Assembly: GCF_001640805.2 (NCBI RefSeq)
Contig: NC_066844.1
Location: 15,553,543-15,617,542, forward strand
Reading direction: 5' to 3'
DNA length: 64,000 bases
DNA from: Lates calcarifer
Taxonomy: Eukaryota > Chordata > Actinopteri > Centropomidae
The position numbers were made by a program, and so were the translations under genes. The notes below the pieces were generated by a model. It was not told the origin of the DNA, searched no databases, and worked only from the letters and a program-made list of their open reading frames with translations. Below, one piece after another: positions 24,401 through 37,529 of this stretch; position 1 is the stretch's first letter; each line of letters starts with the position of its first letter.

Positions 24401-27400
24401 AGTTTTTACAGTGCTGTATCTGACCTTGCCACAGGCATTGCAGTGGTGTCGTCTCAGTGTGAGGCTGAAGTCAGTGGTACAGTTCATGCACATCATGACA
24501 TGAGAAACTGGCACCAATACAGGAGCAGCTTCACCCAGCGCCATCCATAGCTTTTCACGAGCCTGTTTGGACAATATAAAGACGATGTTTACTATCACCT
24601 ATAGTTGTTATTGTTGTTTTTTTTTTTTTTACAGTAATCATGGTGAATTACTGTTAATTGTTGCCATCATTGTTAGCTACAGTAAATATATATGCATTAT
24701 TACTGTTAAGTTATGAAAAGATTTAGTTTTAAGTCTTCTTTTATCTGATACATTGAACAAATCAAATCATAACTTTTCCTCTTCCACAAAACTCCTTGCT
24801 GTTTTCATAGGTTGTAGCATTTAAGTTATTACCTCATTACAGGGTCCCCCAAATGTACAGAGTCCTGCAGCATGGTCGGCTATAGCTCGACTTAGTGTGT
24901 GGAACCAGTCCTCCCTCTCTCCGACCGAACTGAGGAGACAGGCAGACAAACAATCACACCTGGTGCTTTTGAAATGCCTGAGATTTAACATATTCAGTTG
25001 TTTTGAAGGAGGGATGAGAGAGGAATCTTGTGGAAGTCATAAATAAATACACTTTTTCATTTCAGGGTTCTCTGGCTGTCAGATGCTCACCTGGCAGAAA
25101 GTGTAATGGTGATGTCAGACACCTCAATCCGTAGACAGTTCAGCACATTGTCAAGTACAGGTTTGCTCACCTGTATGTGTGTGTATGAGCAAAAACATAT
25201 TAGACCAGTCAACAAACTTTCCATAGAGAAATTATGTTACAGATGAGCCAAGACTGTCAGAGATGTGAAAAGTTGCACCTTCATTCCAGACAAAGATAGT
25301 GTGTTCTTCAGCCTGTATTTCCCATCCTGCTGGGGGTACGTGTACAGCATTATGTCGTTCATCTGATAAAGAACACAGAAAGAGGAAATACTAAGTACAT
25401 TATGTCAGATTTCAGTTATTTTTTTTATTAAACGTTTCATGATAGATAGATAAGAATGTAAAATAATTATCATTCTTAGATATTCAGAATGTAATACCCA
25501 ATAATTACCACAAGGTGGTGGTGTTATGTTGAGAGAAATATCTAAAATTGTGGCCCACACCTCTTATTTATTCTTATTTGAAAGCAACTTTCTGGGGTCA
25601 GTTATGTAGATTTCCTTTCACAGCACCCACACGTCTGTGCATCCTGTCAGCACAAAATTCCCATGTATACACACAACGAAATCAGGCATTACTGTAAAGA
25701 AAGTATTTATTTGCTTGTCAGACTAAAAGTATTGTAATCCCCTGAACGTACTGAGAGTCCATTGTGTTATGCGAAGCATTTCATTTCTTCCCAGACAAAA
25801 GAAATGACATCATTGGTCACACCTAATGTGTGCTCTAAACATCCGCTGGGGCTGTAAAGGCAGCATCCAGGAATTCTCCACCCTGCCCCGGGCTCCAGGC
25901 CTCCCCTTGCCCTCCCAGTCTTCTCATGCTACACTGAGAACGAGGACTGGGTGGAACCGGCCACCTTCACCACAACAACAACAACACAAACAGCCGCAGT
26001 TACGGGTTCACTGGCTGCCTGGCTGGAGACAAAACAGTGCATGTTAGCCAAGCCCGAGCTCTGCCTGCGACCTCTGGGTTGCAGCCACCGCAGTTCGCCT
26101 GCTCCACCCTGTGCTGCTCATTTACTCAAAGATTCCTTCCACAGAAACCCAACCGCGTGCCAAGTTAACAGACTTCACAAACAACTTTCTCGGATGAAAC
26201 ACAACCTGCACCTACTTAACCCCTTCGTACCTTTGACACAACAGTGGCAATTCATCTCATCCTCTAACCCCTTTACCGGCTTCACCTGCCTCTTTCATTC
26301 ATTCTGTCTGTCCTCTGGCATCTCTGTAGACCTCCATCCTTCTAATCCCTTCACTCACTCATTCAACCTGCTTCTCTTTGTTCTTTGAGCCCAGGATTGT
26401 GACATGGTTGCAGCTTCTCCCTGTCGCTGAGGAGACTGATGGCTTTCATCTTTGCTGTTGTTTAGATTCTCTTTCCTTAAAAGCCAATAAATAACACCTG
26501 ACCCACTGAAGCCGTCCAATTCAAGGGTGCCAATGGCTGTATAAGTCTAATAGCCTAGAAGTATCAACTTCCAAACCTTTTCAGCTATTGCTCAACAACA
26601 ATCCGCTTTAATAGGATTGGAAGAATGATGGAAGAGAACAGAATGAAAAAAATGAATAAATCCACAGAGCATCTTCATGTTATATTCTATTTGAATCAAC
26701 CAGTATAAGCCAAAATCATAAATGCTGCTCCGGCAGATAAGCAGCTCAAGAATAATTCAGAACGTGAGACAGCGCTGATTGCACTTGGAACAATAGGGTA
26801 GGTTTCTCTATTTCACATTATGTGTTTGTGTAGCGCCCCCACCCCTTCTCTGCCACCTCCTCCTCCCTGCATTCTACAGGGTGTCTGGCCTTCACTTTGC
26901 TGTCACTCCCCTCCCAATACACAGGAAGCCGGCATCCAGTGACCCACACCAAACATCCTGTAAGGAAGTGGGGCCCTGGAAAACAAGTCCTAAGAGGGGA
27001 GGAGAGGAGAAGAGCGGAGAGGGAGGCCCTTGCTGGATGGGTGTGGTGCTTAGTGGAGGTCTTACAGCCTTGGCCTCGTGCCCCCACCACCTCCTCTCAA
27101 CTTCACCTACCTCGCAGACCAACCTCCGCCCAACATTCCCCCATATTTTCGCAAATCACGCCAGCTTTGTTTTCATCATTGCTACAATAATATGGCAGGT
27201 GCTTTCTACTGCAGTGACTCACATCAAATCGTTGATGTAAGAGTGATTAAACCTTGTAACAAGCAATGGTCGGTCAGCCAATACAAACTAACACTGGACA
27301 TCCAAACATTGTTCAAACCAGCAGAGCTCTGTGGTAAATTTTAGGGGAGATCCCAAAGTTTCCAAAGATGTTTGTAAATTTGTAAAAAAATGAACTTCCA

Positions 27401-30400
27401 TGCTCAAATGGAGACTTGGGTTTGAATACGTTCCTCAGTGTACATTATATAGTTTCAATGAGGAACTGTAACAAGCTAATACAGAATATTTTGTCTGGAA
27501 TAAAATCAAAATATGACATTTTGGGAAGTACACATGCTTACGAACAATGCCAAACTGTGGGCTAAATATGAGGCTGCAGCTAGCAGACAGTTAAGTTAGT
27601 TTAGCATCAATCCTGGAGACAGGGACACATCTAACTAGGTTCTGTCCAAAGTTAGGAAAATCTGCCTACCTGCACCTCTGAAGCTCACTAATTAACACAA
27701 TATATCTCATTTGTTTATTGTCTACAAAAACTGTCATCACAAGGTTACAAGAAAACCAGGGGACGCTCCAGGACATCACTGCACCCAGACAAGAAACAGC
27801 TCAGCACAGTGTCCCCATGTAATCATAAAACTGTCATTTTTACAGACACAAGATACATTTTGTTAATTAGTGAAGTGGTAAGCAAATTTTCTTTTTTCAT
27901 TATGGACCGAGCCAGAGAAGCTGTTTTCCTCTGCTTCTAGTCTCTATGCGAAGCAAAGCTAATCAAGCTGTTGGCTGTAGGATTATTTTTATCATACTGT
28001 TTGTGAGTGGTATGGATCTTCTCATCTAACTTTAGGCAAGAGAGCTGATAAGCATACAGTATTTCCCAAAATGTCAACGAATTAAAACTACAAAAGGGTC
28101 CAAAAGAGGATTTTAAGCTAACACTAGCTTACACTCTCATATTGCATCTGATGTGATAACGTTAGAGTGGTATGGAAAGAAGAAATATTACCAGAAAAAG
28201 GTGTCGTGGCTGCCTGTTTTTCCTCGAGACCTTCATGAGTGTGCCCTCTTTTACAAACATCTGCCAAAAGAAATGGCGTTAAAGCATTAGAAAAACATGT
28301 TTTTTATGTCCTGCAAAGACTTAAGTCTTCAGATATGGTTACAGAACAATGTGTTGCTGTGTTTTGACACAGAAACAGTAACGCTGGCCAGATGCAGCTG
28401 GATGGTGCTCACCCTTCCGGGCTTCAGGAGGTCCCTCTTGCCTTTTACACTGTACTCTATGTGGACCAGACGCAGCAAGTTCTCCTGCGGGAGAGGAAAG
28501 AGCGGAAAGATTGGAAGGAGATTATCCAGTGATGGACGGAAGAGGAGACAGAGATTGAAATTGTCCCTGTTTGTATGTGAATGAAAGGGAGGGAATGCGG
28601 AAAGGGATGCGATACTGAGAACTGAATAGTGGGGGGACAGAGATAGAGGGATCCTGTGTTTCCACTATCTGTCAGCCTGTGTGTGTTGGTGCATGTGTGT
28701 AGAAGAGAAAAAAAACACACCGTGTGATAAACAGAGGAGGCAAGCCAAAGTGAGGCACAGGGGATCTTGACAGTGAGAGGCAAGAGAAACAGTGGGGGGA
28801 GGGTTTGTGAATTATCTCCATGGGCTGCTCATGTTTGAGGAGGAGCGTGAGCCATGTCCACCCTCACACTGCTCTCTTTGTAATGATACACCTGGGACTT
28901 TCTGATGACATCATCTTTCCTCACCCTTTGCGTTAATCAGCAAGCTGTGGAGGCCAGCACCAAAGAAGGATAGACCTCTCCTTCACTCCAGCATGTCATT
29001 TAGAAGAGGGATTCATGCACAGGAAAACCTCAGCTGTCTAACTTGTTCACGCTTGATTTCCATCTAAAAATTGCTCTTTCATTGCCGAGCAGAATATAAA
29101 GACTCGTCTCAATGGTGGCAGCGCTGGGCTGTGAATATGTCAAACTCGACAATAGCTTAACGCGGTGAGTGTAGCACATGGGGTAAATCCAGACAAAACT
29201 CACCCCCTGTTTCAGATTGTCATTAGCTTGGTCTGCCACCTCGGACACGATCACCAAGGCAGCTGCAACACAAACACAGAATGAAAGAGAGAGATTTATG
29301 CACAACTGACTTCAATAAAGACACTCAGTGGCTGTGGCTTAACAACTAGGCCCTGATACACATTGAGCCGCTGCACTGCGTATGTGTTTGTGTGCGTGTC
29401 AGTATGTCTTTGACTACTATTATGTGGTTATGATGTTTACCTTGTGTGTCCTCATATTCTTTTGAGTCAGGAGAGAGGTTGTTCAGGTAATCTGGAGAAA
29501 ACAGAGAAAAAGTGGTCAATGCATAAATATATGGTCCCCAAATTGATTATTTCATTAGTAACCATTTTAAACTTTCTGTGAAGGGCAGCTCACTCAGTGC
29601 ATCGTGACATTATGCTAATGCTCCTGTCTTCTCTAACATTTCTGAGTTTAAAGTGATGCCACAATAGTCACGCTTTAGCAAAAATTACACGGCCTTGCTT
29701 TAAAGAGGCTATTTGTTGCATAGCAAATGCTAGCATTAACAGATCTTAGCAGTACTTAGCAGTCTAGAAGAAATGTTGCAATTTCAGCATCAAACTTTAG
29801 TCCTTTACTCACTAAGAACTGTCTTCAGTGGTGCAAAGCAGCACTTATGTTATGCTTCTATTTCTCTCACTTCTTTTCTCCTACTGAAGTTAGCATGCTG
29901 AACAAGCCCACCAATAGTCTAGCAAGACCGTCTCGACACTTTCTGAGACTATGTGCTCATGGTTTGTGTGTTACCTGTAAGTAGCATTCGATACTGAAGT
30001 ACTCTCACTATGACCTGTAGCAGCTGGTGTTTCAGTGGGACTTCAACTTCTTCTGGGCCTCTTGTCTGTGGACACAAATACACACACCACAACAATAGTT
30101 TGAATTATAGTGGTAAGTGGTAAATGTCCTAATATCACAAGTTTATGTGGGTTACAAAAATGTTTGAATGGTAGATACAGTAAGGGTGCTTTAAACAAAG
30201 TATATGCATGGACTTGACACATCCTATATAATAATCCAGTGTAACATTTTTAAATATCATAATCCCAAACACACACGTACACATTAGAATTGTAGATCCA
30301 GCCCTGTAAGGATCTTATATTAAAAAGCTTTTATTAGTATTCAGTAACTGAATTGTGAAATTGTGTACACCAATAGGCAACGAATCAGTTTTGCTGAATA

Positions 30401-30758
30401 AAGCTGTAGTGAAATTGAATCTCATTATTCTATGCCCTACCAAAGAACGCCTCTGTGTCCCTGAACTGCACTCACAAAACTACAGCTCTATGTCCTCTAA
30501 ATGAGGGTAACCTCTACAGTCCGATGCTGCAAGTCAAGGTCACAAGTGACCAAGGGAGCACTGTCGGACAAGTTGACCTTCCCAGTGCACAAAAAACCCT
30601 GAACAACTCCCATTCTTCTTCTCAGAGCAGTCATTTGCAGGTGAAAGGGGACAGAAATTGGCCACAATCAAAGAGAGCTTTAGAAAATCAATCAGGACCT
30701 AATTGTCTCTGACAGGTATTTATGCCCTGAGCGGTAGAGAAGCAACGGGGGACTGGGT

Positions 30759-30797
<39 letters not shown>

Positions 30798-33700
30798 CAC
30801 ATGCAGTCTTTTCTAATCCAATGAAGTCTTACCCTTCATTAGAGAGGCACAGATAGCAGCCTGCGGGAAACAGCGTCTTCATCTTATTTACACTGCACAC
30901 ACACACACACAGGAACCCATGCAGACACACACTCAGCTCATCCCAGACACATTCACACACACACACACACACACATATAATGTGTCATTGATACACACCT
31001 CCAAACACACTCAGATACATACACACACACACAGACCTTGGGCTGGTGATGAGATAACACTGACTGGGGATGGGATGGGATGCAAGTTATACACACTGCT
31101 CTTTGTCTTCATTATCGCAGTCTGTACTGCAGGAGTTAAAAGTAAATGCATCTTTAATGAGCAGACCTTCACCAATACTTGTCTCTATTCCCTTTTCTTT
31201 TTCTGTCTCATCATGCTTTTCTCCTTAACTTCAGTCCTCAGCAACAACCTCTAATTGAGTTTCTCTCACTTCTCTGTCTCTCCCCCCTTCCTCCCTCCCT
31301 CCCTCTCTCAGTCCTCCTCTCTCCTGATCACCACACGATGCGTTGAGTACAATAATAACCAGCTCTTCATTATTAAACCAGCTTGCCTTCAGAACATCCG
31401 CTCTCCTCAAGTGTCGCTTGTAAATTGTCATCCAATTGACACTTGTTCAGAGGAAGTGGCTTTCCAGAGATGGTAATTAGCGTGTGGTTTGTTTGGGTGA
31501 GTGAGCCAAGCGGAGGAGGAGGTAAGGGGGAGAGTGTGATGCCTCGTGCAAGGAGATAAACACACACACACACACACACACACAGACACATGCACGGGAC
31601 AAACAAACACACCTTTCAGACTCTGTCACGGCCAGCTGATTTGCCGCCTGCACACACACAACTGATCTAATTGGGGAGTTGTAAAGGAGGCTGCTTCTCT
31701 AATTAGCTTCTGTCTGCCTCATTGCCCAGCTGCCTTTACAAGGAATTCACTCTATCGCTCTCTCCCTCTATCGCTCTCTGTCCACCTGCTGCACAGCCTC
31801 CTCCTCTCCTCCTGGGCTTCTTGCACGAGGGAAAACACACAGGCTTTACACAAACTCAGGGCCATGACATGAATATAAATCCAAGCTGCTGAAGAGCATT
31901 GGAAAGAGATTTCATAAAGTCAGTTTCACAAGATCCATGCAATTTGTGTATGGACATGCCTCTGCAAAACAATCAGACCCAAATACACAGAGGCGCAAAA
32001 AACCCTCACACATAGGTGACACACACACACGCACACACATGTACACACGCCACACTGTGTTGGCCAATGTTTATAGATGATGCTGTAAGCAAGCAACTGG
32101 CTGTGGAGAGGAGGCTTTAATCCTGTAAGAGTCTAGCTCTGATCTGATCAGGGTCTGTGGCTACTTCATCACTGTCATCACCACATCCACAATGAAATTA
32201 CTACCACTTATACTGCTGGACTTTGGCTTGTTGCAATAAAGGTGGAGGAGCAGGAAGGTGGAGAGGAAAGAGAGCTGTTGTTGAGGATTTAATTCTTAGA
32301 CAACAAAGAGAGAAAATGGCTACAAATGCTGAAGAATGAACATTTCTGAAAATATTCAGATTAACCTTCCTTTTATGTACAATGGACTTAAGAAATGTCA
32401 CACAACCAAGAGACAGATGACCACTGTCCCTCTCAGCAGTATCTATACTGTATCATGTGACCCGTACAATCTTCTCCCTCATTACAGAGGGGTCACACAC
32501 ACAATGCAACTCCCAAGGCAGTGATCTGATACAGAACAGCATCCATCACACACACTACCTAGTGCCCTGGTATGGGAGGGTGGGGAGGACAGACACCAGG
32601 TTCTAGGCATATGTGCAATATGGGAAACGTAAATACAATATGCAGTGTCTATATGCAGTGACAGGTGTGGTGAATCTGCCAGCGGACCAAAAAAAAAAAA
32701 AAAAAAAGGTTATTGAATATTCCTCTGGGTGTTAATTTTACAGGTGTAAGGTGAACCACATTCTTTATATGGACTAAAATGAGCAACAACAACAACAACA
32801 ACAACAAAAAAATTTTCTCATCCAGACCAAACCTGAAATTTTACTTGGGTCCTTTGATAAGATTTTGTTGCAAATCAACCCATTTATGGCTACTGCAGGC
32901 AACAATAAATAGTTTATGTAGTGAGAAAATGAACTTGTGATATGAACATCATGATCCTAAAATGAGGAGGAACATTACTGACTTTGATCAAGGTTATCAA
33001 GGGCTAAATTACTGGCTGACGTAGACCAAGTGTGAAAACATGCTGTAAGATATGAAAGGTCAGTGTTTGCTGAAAATGGCCATGGCTTAGAGTCCTCATC
33101 ACTCACCTCCACTTCCTTCTATTTACATTAGTTTCACTAAAGTCTGGCTCCACTAAAGTTCCTTTCTGGGAAGGGGCAGCTGCTGCTGAATATTCATGAA
33201 CGGAGACAGTTGGTGCCTTGTCCATTCGCTTTTCTTATCAAACCAGAGACGCCTGGAACCATTCTGTCAGCCACTCACAGTGACTCACAGTACAGCATGG
33301 AACTGGTAATGTGTAAATTTGGGTAGAAAGGTGCAGTGGTGAGTTCAAAAGGTAACTGTGTGAAACCTTTAAAGTGCTTTAAAGGTGCTCTATTTTAAAA
33401 CACTACAAAATTAATTAAAATTATCAACAGAATGTGAAGAAATAAAATTCGTCAAAGACGGGTTTAGTGTGTTGCAGAGATATCTACAGATGTTGCATGC
33501 TAACCAGCAAGCCCCGTTCCATGCTGTAATACCACTTTGTACCTAAAGAAGGGTTAGTGAGCCACTGCAGTGTTCAGTCTGCCCTCAGTCCAATATGAGA
33601 GGATGAAGAATTAGTGCTGCCCTGAGAAGATAATGTAGTCTCTTGCCAATTATGTTGAAAGTACGGCCCTGGTTAGACTATTTAAGGTCAAGGGAACAAT

Positions 33701-36700
33701 AAATGCAACGATGGTGGAAGCTCTTAGCAAGAAAACCATGTTCAGCAGCAAAGAAAGGAAGAAGAAAAGAAGTGATTAAAGCAAAACAGGAGTTAAAATT
33801 CCACTGCTGGAGACGAGTAAAGTAATGAACTTGCAACATTCCTTCAAGACGGGTAAATAAACAGCTGTTAATGCTAATGTTGGCTACATAGCGATAGCAA
33901 ATACTCACATATAGCACATTTATCATAAACAGCACAGAAACATGGGCTATGCTTTTAAATGATCTGTAGCACTAAAAATGAATCTACAAAATTTGCATAT
34001 AAAGTAGTTTAAATTACCAAACAACCAAACAAAGACTAAAGGATTTTCATTTTTATTCACGGTGACCTCTGTGCTGCTACACAGCAGTTTTAACTATGTA
34101 AGTGGTGAATCAATTCCATAGACACAGAGCACACAGCCGCATGGAAATGAGAAATCTATTGCTGTATCTATTGCTGCTCTCTGTGGTCTTATCTGTAGGC
34201 TCTCTTAATATCCTGTCTTTTAGTTAAAAACTGTAACAATTGTATTGTTACCAGCAGAGACTATACAGGCACCTATTGAACACATGGATGAAGTGTTAAT
34301 TAGGTGACCCATGAACACAATCCATGGACCAATGAGTTTTGATCCTTTTACCAAAATCCCACATCCCTGCTCTCCAGGGGATATCAAGGATGAAGAGATT
34401 CATTCTGGACAAAGAAGGACTATTTGGTGTTGAGTGGGTATAAAATATGCGAGCATGACAGTGGAAAGGTCAGTCCCGTGGAGAGGAGCAGGATAGAGAG
34501 GGTTTAGAAAGGCCATTATGTCCCCGTGGAAGCTGGGTGACAAAAATATAAGTTGAGAGCTGCTGAGTGAGTGCCAGGGGAAATACCAGGTTCGATCTCT
34601 GCTCCGTGAAAACACCCACCAGGCTCCACTTTCTCTCCGCAAATATGGAAACTGAACCTGAGATTTAAATATGTGTCTGTCAAAACACTTCTACCAGTTC
34701 CCCTTTGAGGAGGATCTTTGGGTATCATGCAGAGCTTAGAACCCACACTTGGTTGACACATCATGTGTTTATCATAAGAAAACAGATGAAAACAGAGTGA
34801 TAAGACTATTGGCAAGAAGACACAGTCACAGCTACAATGACTCAACATTTGGTCAGGTTTTAGTCTTTGTCCAACATTTTACCTCAAATTTCTTGACGAT
34901 GCTGGCGAAGGCTGGGTTGTTCCTGCGACTCTCCTCCAGTAAGGACATGCTGCGATCATACTCTGAGATGTAGGTGTCAAACACGGCAAAATCCTCTTGA
35001 CGAGACAGAATTACATCGACCACCTTTTGGCTCTCCTCCCTTCACAGTGGGGAAAATCAAATATGAAGTACACTCTCTTTAAACATTTAATGCACAGTTA
35101 ATATTTGTGATTTAAACAGAAAAAGTCTAGAGTACTCTTACACTGTTAAATAAAATAAGTCTGCGAAGGGCACTGTATTTCAAGACTGTGTAATTTGCTT
35201 TTTACCTGTAATCACTTATTTCCTCAACCTGTTTTTGCCTGCTTCCACCTCAATTATCAATTTCCTATTTTTTTCCAGAATGATATTTGACAACCTTCAG
35301 CAAGCTGACAAAAAACATTTAGCTTTTTGACCGTAAGTAGCTAGAAAATTGTTCATTCATTGTGACTGCATAGCATTATGGTCTCTAAGGGATTATTATT
35401 TGTCCCAGTATGATTGTGAAATACTCATACAAAATGTTGAGTCTAGAAGTAAGTCATTGTTGTGGGTCAGTTTGGAGAAATGTTCTTATTTGCTTGTGTG
35501 CCGAGAGTTAGATGAGAAGATTGATACCACTCTTACATCTGTCCACTTAAGCGACAACCAGCAGATGGTTAGCTTAGCTTTGCTGGACTGGAAATGGGGG
35601 GAAAACAGAAACTGACTCTGTCTAAAAGCAACAAAATCTGCCAAACAGCATCTCTAAAACTAAAGCTGAAATTAAATAACAGAGTCTTGTCATCAACGTG
35701 AGGACACCCAGCTGAGACTAAAGGAATTTACTTGTCTTCATAGTGTGGTGCATAACCCCATGCAAAACCACAACTTCTTAATGTTACACTTTGTTTTTTG
35801 CATGGATTAAGCAAAAGAGATATAATGTCTCAACAAATGAGCTTTAGAGGTTCTGGCAGGCAGATTTTGTTATGCTTGGACAAAGCCATGCTAGCTGTTT
35901 CCTTGTTTCCAGTGTTTATTCTAAGCTAAGCTAAGAAGAAAAGTAAAGAGAAAACTAAAAAGTGTATTCCCCAAAATGTTGAACTATTGCTATTGCTAAG
36001 AATGAGGAAAGTACAAGGTAGATTTATAAGACAGAAAAGTTGATTAATATGCATTGAATTAGATCATAACTTTAATAATTAGTTTTTGCATGATCTGCTA
36101 CAGAATATGATCCCCACACACGGAGATTCACTCTGGTTTGCTTGATGCCATGCGAGGCCTTTGGTTGAAGAGGGTCCTCTGTAATTATCAAACTATCCTG
36201 CTGTGCATTTTAAAGCAGGGTTAGAATAGTGCCGAGTAATTATCGTGACCTCAGTGGAGAATGGTTTTAGGGTTTCTTTGTTTCAATGCTTCATGCCAGT
36301 GATATTACACCTCTATATTACATCATATGAAAACAAAGCATCAGTTCAGGCCACAGCGCCATTATCAGTATTGTTTCTCACCACTGAGTAATGCGTTCCT
36401 CCAGCTCGGTGAGGATGCTGCTGTGGAGGGCGTAGACTTGGGGGAGCACGCTCAGTATCTCCCTGAGCCTCTGCTCCTCCAGCACTGGCTCCCCTTCTTC
36501 ACCCACCGCGTCAGTCACCGCTGACCTAAAGTCCTGCACGTGAGAGGGAAAACAGGATTTGTGAGGACAGATTTTTTTTTTTTTTAATTGATGACAAAGT
36601 CTAGGGGCAGAAGAAAAAGAGGGAGGAATGGAGGAAATGGTTGTGAGGATGGAGAGAGGAGGGGAAGGAGAGCAGGAGTAATGAAAGGCATAGAGGAATG

Positions 36701-37482
36701 AGGAGTGAACAGGGGGGAGAAAAATGGAAGGAAGGAAGGTCAGATCCTCCTAAACATCCTTCCTGCCACCCTCCCTTCATATCACCTCAGTACTTTGGGC
36801 TCTGTCCAGGCATTCAGGAAAGGCGGCACTGCTTGCTCAAGAGTTACACACCAGGTGTTGTTGCATAATGACCTTGGTAGTCAATGACACAATGCTGTTT
36901 TGTACATAGCCCCTCTTTTCACCTCTTTGTAGACAAGGACCTGAAAATTCACTGATATACAGGGAATTTAAGTCCATTGAAATCCATTCAGCACACATAA
37001 AACATGTGCAACAGGCCTTAATAGCTGCAGTGACTACGAGGCTAATTAGTGCAGTGACTACGAAGCTAATATGAGGAGTTATGGCACATGGGAGTAAAAA
37101 ACCAGGGGAGAGGTTATTTATCTACTCAGCAAATGAAGACAAAAAATAAATGCCAGTAGGTGAATCTTTGGATGTGTCGACACGCCTTAAAAAAATCTCA
37201 GTTTTCTCTGTGGGCAAAAGAAGTAGCATCATATATAACACCTTGATGTGTCTGTAAGGGATAAGTGCCTGGAGCTCATCTATTCCTGTTCTGAGCAAAG
37301 CGCAGACATAAAACAAACAGAGACGTCCCAGTTGGATGTGAGATAATGTGGTGACACTGGGCGCTTCAGAGCGCACCGTTCATCATGCACAATCGATCGA
37401 GTATGAGTTAACATTCATCACATCCGCCAGGGAGAAGAACAGCTACTTTAACTGACTCTGGTTGAATCTGTCTCCCAGGTTA

Positions 37483-37529
<47 letters not shown>

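Larger units (their letters stand above)
30066..34882 (-). other. fgd5 intron 6
   Basis: A 4.8-kb intron with several CA tracts (30760-30795, 30961-30976, 31560-31590), an A19 run at 32689-32707, an (AAC)n run at 32784-32805 and repeat copy B at 33379-33922. No gene is seen. Confidence 0.8.

Noticed and set aside
34541..34620. AGGTTCGATCTCTGCTCC, resembling a Pol III B box
   Set aside because: No acceptor, D or anticodon stem can be folded around it and no SINE body follows.
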